This document shows, piece after piece, positions 57,198-64,000 of a stretch of DNA of 64,000 bases. Positions within the stretch are counted from its first letter, which is position 1. Every line of letters starts with the position of its first letter. Both the position numbers and the translations under genes were made by a program. A model generated the notes under the pieces. It had not been told where the DNA came from. It did not search any database and saw nothing but the letters and a program-made list of their open reading frames with translations. The DNA lies in the NCBI RefSeq assembly GCF_027595985.1, contig NC_073306.1:83005599-83069598 (forward strand), written 5' to 3'. The DNA comes from Sorex araneus. Its lineage: Eukaryota > Chordata > Mammalia > Eulipotyphla > Soricidae.

Positions 57198-60100
57198 AAA
57201 AGGTATAAAACTACCATACAAACCAAAGACACCACTTCTTGGTATCTATCCCCAAAATACAAAAACATGAATTTAAAGGGATATTTGCAAACCTACATTT
57301 ATTGCAGCACTTAGTAGTCAAGTACCAAATGTCAACTAGGAAATTGTTGTTATTGGTTTTTTTTTTGGGGGGGGCCACACCCGGCAATGCACAAGGGTTT
57401 CTCCTGGCTCTGCACTCAGGAATTACTCCTGGCGGTGCTCAGGAGATCTTATAAGATGCTGGGATTCAAACCTGGGTTGGCTGTATGCAAGGCAAACGTC
57501 CTACCCTCTGTGCTATCGCTCCAGTCTCTGTTTTGTTTGTGTTTTTTTTAATTGAATCACCATGAGAACACTTACAAAGCTTTTCAGTCTAAGTTTCGGT
57601 CATACAATGATCAAACACCCATCCCCTCACCAGTGCACACCCTCCACCACCAAGAACCCCAGTATACCCCCCATCCCACCCCTCCCCTGCTTTGCGGCAG
57701 ATGATTTCCACTTTACTCTCTCTCCTCTTTGATCACATTCAATATTTATAATAAGTCTGGAGGGATTTCTGCCAAAAGCTGAGATTGCTTTGTGTGCCTC
57801 TGGGATCATGGCCATTCAGGAGCAAGGAGCCATTCATGGGCGGCAACTCAGGGCCTCGTCCAGGCCGGGAGAGGGGCCTGTTCCACCCCCCATCCTGTGA
57901 GGCCCCATGTGTCACCACTCTCTAGTTTGGGGCAGAGGCAGACACTAAGTCATTTATTTTCCATTGCTCACTTTGCATATCAGGAAAGGTCATTCCGCCG
58001 CTTCGGAGGAATAGTCCTGTAGCCACATATCGGAGCCATGCGTACAGAAGCTCATGGTCACCGGAATTCCATCTGGAGAAGGCGGGGAGACTGCACCTGC
58101 TCCATCTGGGGGTCCCGGAGATATTGGCTCAGTATGGAGTCCGAAGAATTCTCTGGTGTGGTGCCCGCCGGTTTTCTTCACTGCTGAGAGCAGCCTGTAG
58201 TTGTTTTTAAGTCCTCAGCAGGATTTTTTTTTTTTTTTTGCTTTTTGGGTCACACCTGGCGATGCACAGGGGTTACTCCCGGCTCTGCACTCAGGAATTA
58301 CCCTGGCCGTGCTCAGGGGACCACATGGGATGCTGGGATTTGAACCCGGGTCGGCCGCGTGCAAGGCAAACGCCCTACCCGCTGTGCTATCGCTCCAGCC
58401 CTGGATTTTTTTTTTTAATTTTTAAAGGCACCATGATTTACAACATTTAATGATAGGATTTTACTACTCAAAAAAACATTTGTGGTCCTCTGTTCATTGC
58501 AGAACTATCTACAATAGCCCAAATCTGGAAACAACACATGTCAAAAACCAGAAAAATGAGTTAAAAAAACTATAGCATATATACATAATAGAATAATTAT
58601 GAGAAAGACAAAATCATGCGATTTGTTGCTACATAGATGGATCTAGAGAGTATCATGATGAATTAAATTAGTCAGAAGGAGAGAGAGATAGAAAACTATC
58701 TCTCTCATATGCAAGATACAAAGAAAGATAGTAAGGAAATATCAGTTGGTCAAAGGAAATAGAGAACTAGTCTACAGAACTGGCTTACAATGGTGGGGGA
58801 ATAGGGAAGGAAAAGGGTCATTTTGAAAAAAGTGTTTTAAAAGATTAATGAGAAGGGCATTCTGATGAAGGTTGTGATATTGAAATGTTGAATCCATGAA
58901 ACCCTATCATTTTCAAAAAAAATTCCTTTTTTTAAATTTTAAACACTGTGGTTTATAGTACTGCTAATTACAGTGTTATGCATACAATGTTCCAACACCA
59001 CACTCCCCACCAGAGGGTCCATTTCCCTCTCACTGTCTCCCCATCCCCTTGCCATGGAAACTCAGTACTGTAGATCAGTTCTAAGTAATGGACTTTTATC
59101 CAGAGAGGAAATAAGCTTCTCAGATTTTCAGACCAGCGGTGGTTATTTAGCATTTTGGGACAAGGTTCCCACCTAAGTCAGACTCTTCTCCTTCACAGAT
59201 ATTGGGACATATCCTTTAGAAAACAATGCTTTTTCAGTTTGTTTGCTTTTGTTTGGGGGCCATACCATGGTGCTCTAGGCTTACTGCTGGCGCTGAGGTC
59301 AGGGATTGATCCTGGCAGGCTTGAGGGGCCATATGGGGAGGCAAGGATCAATTCTGGGTCAGCTGCATGCAAGGTAAGCACCCTACTGATTGGACTATCT
59401 CTCTGGCACAGACCTTCCATCTTAAGAAAGACTTCCCTGAGCTGTGAGGATAGAAGAGACTGACTTTGCCATTTGGGGGATATATCTGAAAGGGACAGAG
59501 AAAAAAATTCTAAATATCAACAAAGAAAGAGAGAAAGAGAAATAGTTTTCAATCTATTGATACTATTAAGAATAGAGAAATAGGCTTCATTTTAATTTGT
59601 TCTTATCTTTCCATCTTTCAATTCCTGCCCATCAATGTTTCAAATGTAGGAGACAGCACTTTATGTGTGACCCATATTTTATCATTATGCAAGAATGTAT
59701 TTGAAATTTGGACAATTAATTGAGGAAATTATTTACTGCAGCATTCTCTCACTTTAGATATCAGTCTGCTCACCTCTACCTATTTCTTGTCAGTAAAAAT
59801 ACAATTCAGATCCTCATGTAAAATTTAAATCAATTATTATACTCCCTCTATTTACAACTTCACTCCCACACATCCAGGCCACACAAATGTTCACCTTAGA
59901 GGGGTGCCAATAACATAAGGAATTCAAGGGGAATCTACTTTTGGACTTGGGCCACCTTTAAAGGTAAGGAAGCTGCGAGTGTCCCATCCCTGATCTTCCA
60001 TGGGGAGTTGTGTTACTGGGGTTGCACATGGTAAGGCCAATTGTTCCTGCACTCAGGCATCTCCACTTTAGACTCATTTCTCTTCTCTCCTTAGCCACTG

Positions 60101-63100
60101 CACATCAATCAGTGATCTCCATCCGTCCACCATGGACCACCTTCTTCCAAGGAAAAACAGTGAAGATGATTTGCAATGGATCTCATGATTATGTTGCAGG
60201 ACAAACACAATATTATTGGCATTTTCAGAAAAATACACTAAGTGTAACCACAGAAAACAACCTCAAGGTTCGTAAATCTGGAACGTACAGATGCCAGGCT
60301 CCAGGCTCACTCCCAAGTAATCCTGTGAACGTGCTGTTTTATTCAGGTGAGAAAAAGTAATTAGTTAAAACTTTGGAGATGGTTGAGGAACATCTTAGCT
60401 TTCTAGAGTTTCTAAGAACTGAGGTCCTTCATTCCACTTGACCTTAGCTATTTTCAGCTTCATCACTCACTTTGTAAATGTCTCTCAAACTGCTACTGAT
60501 ATTAAAGTTTAAATGTCTAATATTGGGGCTGGGGTGAAGACTCAAGGGACTGAATTTCATGCTTTGCTTTGCAGGACACCCAAGTTTTATCTTCGTATCA
60601 CACGCTGCCTCAAGTAGCATGTGCCCCCTGAGCACTGAGCTGCAGGCAGTCCCTGAGCTTTTCTGGGTGTGGTCAAAATAACCAAAACAATGAAAGAAAT
60701 GTCTAATATTAAGCAGTGGATGTTCTTTGTTAAAATTATTTTATTTATTTTAATGTAAAAAAGCCATAACTGTTGATATAATTCTAAAATTAAAATTTAT
60801 TAGATAACAAAGTTGCAATATAAAAAAGTCAGTGGATATAAAAAATTAATTTATATGAGAATTATTATATCTCATCACAGAGATGTTAAAACCTTTTATA
60901 AGAATTTATTAAGCTGCGGGGCTGGAGTGATAGCACAGCGGATAGGGTGTTTGCCTTGCATGCGGCTAACCCGGGTTTGAATCCCAGCATCCCATATGGT
61001 CCCCTGAGCACCAGGGGTGGTTCCTGAGTGCTCAGCCAGGAGTAATCCCTGTGCATCGCCAGGTGTGACCCAAAAAGCAAAAAATTAAAAAATAAAAAAA
61101 TAATAAAAGAATTTATTAAGCTGCTTGTTGCTTTAGGAGGTGTCGTGGCCATGTTTGTGACTTTGTGGGCCAGAAACTTCAGAATCTAAGGTCTGGGCCA
61201 ATGAGTTGACTTGGCAGTGGCTATGGCAGATGGATGTGGCTTCTGGGGATTTTGGAAATACAGAGAGAATGTTGTGGGCTGGGGAGGTAAGGCTACCCAC
61301 CCCGACTTGGAAAAAAAAATTCAAAGCGCCAGTCTGGACATCGGGTACCTGAAACAATTTACAGAATATTTGTAAAGCAGCGGAGTTGAGACATTTGAGT
61401 CAACATGGCTGCAGCCTGTGAGAGGTGGGTCCAACAAATGTTCTTACACACTTATGGACAGCAATTGAAGGAATGAGTTAGTATAAAGGGATTCAAAATA
61501 AAACTGTCTTAAATCCTACCCTTAAGAATTTATAGATCCCTGGGGCTGGAGAGATAGCACAGCGGGTAGGGCGTTTGCTTTGCAGGCGGCCGACCCGGGT
61601 TCTATTCCCAGCTTCCCATATGGTCCCCTGAGCACCGCCAGGAGTAATTCCTGAGTGCAGAGCCAGGAGTAACCCCTGAGCATCGCTGGGTGTGACCCAA
61701 AAAGCAAACAAAAAAAAAAGAATTTATAGATCCCAAAGGGAGAAATTATACCTACACGAATGTTATGAGGTGAAAATGCCATAAACCACGAGTTCACTAG
61801 TAAGTAATCTCCAACCTCATGCATGGAACCTAGGTTCTGTCCTTTTTCTATATCTATTCTTCTCTCTAATTTGAACGAGCTTTTCATTTTTCCTTTCTAC
61901 TTTTGCCAACTTTAGAGATAGACGCCATGGGCATTGCTCTAGAGAAAGAGGCACAGTGACATGAAGGACAGCCTTGACCTATAATTAGAATCTGAGGAGC
62001 ATGAGAATTTCCATGGAGGACCATATTCACCAACCCTCACTGTGTACTTGTGTCTCTGTTAAGTATGCCATTACACTTTCCAGGATATTTCTCTAGAGCT
62101 TCTTCTTAGGTGAACCTTGCTCTGAGACAGGTGAGAGTTATTGATCTTCTCCATATTCTGTGACAATAAGGTTATGATCACGTTCCATCCCATCCATTAC
62201 TCTCCATTTCAAAATCAATATATTTTGAGTTTGTTTAGAAAACTTAAAGATATGTGCTAGAGGTTTATTTAAGAGTCGCATCTAAAGCCTGACATACTTA
62301 TTTAGAAGAAAATAAGGGATCAGGGAGCAGGAGACTAAACTCTGTAGACAAAAGTAAAAAGAACACAAAACCTTTGAAATCCATGACACTCAGAGGGAGG
62401 AAGGGCACCATAAATGGCATGTCTTATTTCCCTGTGTTTTTCAGGTCCCCTTATCCTTCAGACCCCAAGCTCTATGTTTGAAGGTGACAGGTTAGTTCTG
62501 AAATGCAAGAAAAGAGGAAGAGGAAGAAGAGAAGAGTTGACTGCTATGAAATACACCCGGAATGGGGAAGTGTTACACCGTATTTCTAATTTTAACAACA
62601 GCTTGGAACTTGTAATACCTCAAGCAAGGTTAAATGACAGTGGTGCCTACCAGTGCTTTGGAACTGTGAATAAAATGTATACATATAAATCAAATTTAAA
62701 AATTATTAAAATTCAAGGTAAGTACTTTGTTTCACATGGATTTACTTAGTAATGTCAGGGTGGGGAAATAGGTTATGTAAGGGGCAATTTATATATCAAC
62801 ATCAAAAATATTTTTTTCAAATATATGTTAATAGTTATATAAATTCCATAAACGAGAGGACTAAGGTCTATAGGAAGCATAGAAAATCGAGTGACTAGGA
62901 CTTAAGTAACTTTAGAAGAAAAACATGACAGAGGGGTGGATATGTTGGTCTTGCTATGTGTGTGAAATTTTCTAGGACTGAGTATTATTAAGCGTATTTT
63001 TACCAGATTTGAGTACCATTGTACTGAAAATGTCATTTACCTCCTCTTTCTAGAACTATTTCCACATCCAACACTGACTATCACAGACCCCCAGCCTGAA

Positions 63101-63338
63101 GAGGGGAGCTCAGTCACACTGGTCTGTCAAGTACAGCTTCCTCCAGAAAGACAGGACACTCTGCTCCACTTCATCTTCTACAGAGACAATGGGGTTGTCT
63201 TGTCAAAGTGGAGCAGGTCCCCAGAATTCCAGATCCCCAACATCTGGAGAAAAGACTCTGGAGCTTATTGGTGTGGCGCTGAAACTGTGCTCAACAGCAT
63301 CTATAAGCACAGTCCCCCAAGAGAGATCCACGTGCAAA
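43965..63338 (+). CDS. FCRL4: FCRL4 (Fc receptor-like 4), 5' part: signal peptide and three Ig domains
   Basis: Coding exons are 43965-43995, 47118-47138, 60095-60346, 62445-62717 and 63054-63338 (862 nt, 287 codons plus one base). The start [10 protein letters not shown] and a 21-nt second signal-peptide exon are the FCRL family pattern. Domain 1 contains [17 protein letters not shown], domain 2 contains [19 protein letters not shown] and SNLKIIKIQ, and domain 3 contains [18 protein letters not shown] and YWCGAETV. Each is closest, from memory, to human FCRL4 (VISVHPPWTTFFKGERV, SNFKIIKIQ, ELFPHPELKATDSQPTEG). In humans this is an inhibitory receptor of tissue-based memory B cells reported to bind J-chain-linked IgA. 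The fourth Ig domain, membrane helix and ITIM tail must lie beyond 64000. All splice sites are GT-AG, phase 1, and the frame is open. FCRL5 shares the layout but matches less well. Confidence 0.92.
44805..45000 (+). repeat. Type A SINE with AAAG-rich tail
   Basis: A near-consensus copy flanked by AAACCTACTTCA (44793-44804 and 45001-45012). The tail has expanded into (AAAG)n. It lies in FCRL4 intron 1. Confidence 0.92.
45070..45295 (-). repeat. Type B SINE, antisense
   Basis: The copy runs from 'gatcactgtcactgtcactgtcatcccattgctcatcg' to 'ctatcactccagcccc', with a small deletion in the middle. Confidence 0.85.
46250..46805 (+). repeat. Cluster of type A SINEs
   Basis: A partial sense copy (46250-46372) is split by a near-consensus sense copy (46373-46575), and an antisense copy follows at 46642-46805. 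The flanks 'aatccagaataactctg' and 'aatctagaataactctga' mark the insertion of the younger copy. Confidence 0.8.
47118..47138 (+). CDS. FCRL4: FCRL4 exon 2: 21-nt second half of the signal peptide
   Basis: The acceptor is cttgcag and the donor is G|GTAAGT. The translation AALCEHF (with the split first codon) follows the hydrophobic core. A 21-nt exon in this place, phase 1 in and out, is a hallmark of Fc receptor and FCRL genes. Confidence 0.9.
47139..47910 (+). other. FCRL4: FCRL4 intron 2, left end, nothing recognised
   Basis: Single-copy-looking intronic sequence without a repeat signature. It is a candidate place for an intronic regulatory element. Confidence 0.45.
47910..49140. repeat. 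Nested repeats: antisense SINE B/C interrupted by a sense L1 3' end
   Basis: 47915-48050 begins an antisense composite; 48066-48563 is a sense L1 3' terminus with poly-A; 48565-49140 continues the reversed composite ('cagtccttact...ccttcccaacgctgccgcatcaggggctc'). Confidence 0.7.
49836..53700 (-). mobile_element. Antisense LINE-1 in FCRL4 intron 2
   Basis: From right to left this has a 5' region near 53700, ORF1 remnants (53600-52985), a gap occupied by another element (52226-52850), ORF2 with a reverse-transcriptase fragment at 52119-51781 (contains [15 protein letters not shown], the catalytic FADD motif), C-terminal ORF2 pieces, and a 3' UTR ending about 49840. Stops and deletions make it inactive. 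Its order matches the L1 at 11.0-16.1 kb. Confidence 0.82.
52226..52850 (+). repeat. Chimeric element: GC-rich unit joined to an L1 3' end
   Basis: A GC-rich 5' block ('ccaccgagatgtgatccggggagccgcac') continues into unassigned sequence and ends with a sense L1-type 3' UTR ('ggaggtatactggggtttt...gtggtgattcaattaaaaaaa'). ORF2 is absent. It sits between ORF1 and ORF2 parts of the antisense L1. Confidence 0.55.
53928..54178 (+). repeat. Type B SINE
   Basis: The copy runs from 'ggggctggagcaatagcacagtgggtagggtatttgcc' to 'gggacgacagtgctacagtgctac', flanked by 'catttaccagg' (53915-53925 and about 54174-54184). Confidence 0.88.
54296..55017 (+). repeat. Type C composite SINE
   Basis: A full-length composite from 'gagtctcttgcccccgcgtctggctgtcttcactgggg' to a GATAGTGATAGTGATAGTGA tail, with an A-rich insertion at 54655-54695. 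Confidence 0.8.
55060..55432 (+). repeat. Two tandem type A SINEs
   Basis: Copies at 55060-55230 and 55255-55432, both sense and moderately diverged ('gggccagagcgataatatagc', 'agctagagtgatagtacagc'). 55435-56885 has no recognised gene or repeat. Confidence 0.75.
56885..57200 (-). repeat. Old antisense L1 3' UTR and AG microsatellite
   Basis: The segment 'gtaacaccacagccattaccagtgtacctacttacctgcc' resembles reversed L1 3' sequence; an (AG)n tract follows at 57137-57195. Confidence 0.55.
57357..57530 (-). repeat. Type A SINE, antisense
   Basis: The copy runs from 'ggggggggccacacccggcaatgcacaagggtttctcctgg' to 'gctatcgctccagtc'. Confidence 0.88.
57545..58220 (-). repeat. Chimeric element, antisense: L1 3' UTR plus GC-rich unit
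   Basis: 57549-57745 is a reversed L1 3' UTR; 57750-58220 is a GC-rich unit sharing 'ctctgggatcatggccattcaggagc' with 6640-6660. No ORF2 lies between them. Confidence 0.6.
58230..58405 (-). repeat. Type A SINE, antisense, near consensus
   Basis: Poly-T, 'gctttttgggtcacacctggcgatgcacaggggttactcc', an intact reversed B box and 'gtgctatcgctccagccc'. Confidence 0.9.
58470..59060. repeat. L1 3' fragments in both orientations
   Basis: 58490-58900 is sense L1 ('ctacaatagcccaaatctggaaacaacac'). 58925-59060 is a reversed L1 3' UTR. An 11-bp perfect hairpin lies at 58681-58706. Confidence 0.55.
59245..59412 (-). repeat. Old type A SINE, antisense
   Basis: The copy runs from 'gggggccataccatggtgctctaggcttactgctgg' to 'ggactatctctctggc'. 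59412-60094 is unassigned single-copy-like intron. Confidence 0.6.
60095..60346 (+). CDS. FCRL4: FCRL4 exon 3: Ig domain 1
   Basis: This is a 252-nt exon with acceptor ctccttag and donor G|GTGAGA. The domain cysteines are in KMICNG and TYRCQA. Other conserved marks are PPWTTFFQG at the start, YYWHF as the core tryptophan region, and SGTYRC before the second cysteine. One sequon (NGS) follows the first cysteine. There are no frame breaks. Confidence 0.94.
60918..61106 (+). repeat. Type A SINE with 18-bp target duplication
   Basis: A consensus-like copy flanked by AAGAATTTATTAAGCTGC (60900-60917 and 61107-61124), in the FCRL4 intron between Ig domains 1 and 2. An older, diverged sense copy lies at 60533-60690. 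Confidence 0.92.
61541..61717 (+). repeat. Type A SINE with 17-bp target duplication
   Basis: A near-consensus copy flanked by AAGAATTTATAGATCCC (61524-61540 and 61718-61734). 61735-62444 is otherwise unassigned intron. Confidence 0.93.
62445..62717 (+). CDS. FCRL4: FCRL4 exon 4: Ig domain 2
   Basis: This is a 273-nt exon with acceptor tttttcag and donor G|GTAAGT. The domain cysteines are in VLKCKK and YQCFG, and the DSGAYQC motif is intact. Just after the first cysteine a 30-nt all-purine stretch (62507-62536) encodes [10 protein letters not shown]; the human counterpart is shorter (HRRRKEK). Sequons are NNS and NDS. Confidence 0.94.
63054..63338 (+). CDS. FCRL4: FCRL4 exon 5: Ig domain 3
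   Basis: This is a 285-nt exon with acceptor ctttctag and donor A|GTGAGC. Cysteines are in TLVCQV and YWCGAE, and [12 protein letters not shown] is characteristic of the third domain of FCRL4 and its paralogues. The exon ends IHVQ plus one base, awaiting the next domain exon (RIPVS in human), which does not appear before 64000. Confidence 0.94.
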
Positions 63339-64000
63339 GTGAGCACTGGGGGCCAGGCTTGCTGGGATTGGGTTGTGGCTACCCCATCCCTATCTGCTGC
63401 TTCTGGTCCTATGTGGGTGGGGACAGTCCTCTGCAGATGGAGTCTGTCAATCAGGCATAGACCAAGAAGAAGAGAGGGAGTGTAATAAAAAAAAATGCAG
63501 GATTTCGATCTTAATTGCCCTAAGAATATAGTCTTCCTCTGAAATTCTGTTCCTGGAAATGATAGAGTTGACTCATGTGTAAGTTATAAATAAGAGTGAG
63601 GAAGAACAGTATGCTACCGTTGGGTCGATGAATTCCAGAATGTTGGATTCTGGGGCAAATATTCAGAAGGTAAGAATTTTCCTATTCTTGTTCAGTAATG
63701 GGCAACAATGAATGCCTCTGGTGTGCAAAAACCAGGAAAGGCATATATGCAATGAGAAATACAGTAAATATCACTTCGTAGGTACTAAAGTAGGACTTTT
63801 GGAAATGAGTATGGCCCGTCTAGTACCACTGTTGTCACTATTGCTATCAACCATTACTGAAAACAATTTAAACTACCAGTAAGGATGTCAGACACAAAGA
63901 TTTCTTCAGGAATAATAAAGTTTCCTTTTCTGAAGTCCATATATTATGATGTTAAGTTTATTACACTTGAGGTGTCATAGTTTTCCATAGTGGGTGCACA
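63339..64000 (+). other. FCRL4: FCRL4 intron after Ig domain 3, nothing recognised
   Basis: The intron begins at the GT of 63339. No following domain exon, SINE or L1 piece is recognisable before the window ends. Confidence 0.6.

Noticed and set aside
63189..63485. Alternative frame of 98 codons over FCRL4 Ig domain 3
   Set aside because: It is a shadow frame of the exon; the real frame gives the conserved Ig domain and correct splice phase.

Overview
This is nuclear DNA from a mammal. The intergenic and intronic sequence is packed with one tRNA-derived SINE family in many copies and both orientations, two related SINE types that end in GAT or CAGTGCTA/CAGTGATA repeats instead of poly-A, and many LINE-1 fragments. 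The SINE (tRNA-like head with A and B boxes, a body with the 'catatggtcccc' segment, A-rich tail) looks like the SOR-type element of shrews. I infer a soricid such as Sorex. This rests on memory of the family, not on a search.

Two Fc receptor-like genes lie on the + strand. Gene 1 is the 3' part of FCRL3: its last Ig-domain exon (2267-2545), transmembrane exon (3625-3744), a 28-nt microexon (4932-4959), four cytoplasmic-tail exons (10254-10366, 10564-10632, 17250-17284, 17957-18094) and a 3' end with AATAAA at 18321. Gene 2 is the 5' part of FCRL4: signal-peptide exons (43965-43995, 47118-47138) and three Ig-domain exons (60095-60346, 62445-62717, 63054-63338). Its fourth Ig domain, membrane segment and tail lie past the right edge. 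All visible introns are GT-AG, phases agree at every junction, and no exon contains a stop. The order FCRL3 then FCRL4 in transcription direction matches human 1q23.1. Both products are B-cell surface receptors; FCRL3 should signal through its tyrosine tail, and human FCRL3 and FCRL4 are reported to recognise forms of IgA.

Layout. 1-2266: truncated FCRL3 intron filled with old L1, SINEs and a GAT-tailed element. 2267-18345: FCRL3, with an antisense L1 (about 11.0-16.1 kb) in one intron and an intact antisense solo LTR (17340-17921, 6-bp target duplication) in the last intron. 18.3-43.9 kb: intergenic repeat field, including a large inverted pair of LTR-like repeats (24.0-28.1 kb), a second LTR-like sequence (28.7-29.05 kb) and a GGAA tract of about 200 bp (40.7-40.94 kb). 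43.9-64.0 kb: FCRL4, whose 13-kb second intron holds another antisense L1 with ORF1 and reverse-transcriptase remnants.

I see no prokaryotic-type system, CRISPR array, functional tRNA or rRNA gene. The points most worth checking are the altered ITIM layout of the FCRL3 tail, the LTR inside an intron that would otherwise be about 84 bp, a purine-repeat expansion in the second Ig domain of FCRL4, and L1-derived chimeric elements.
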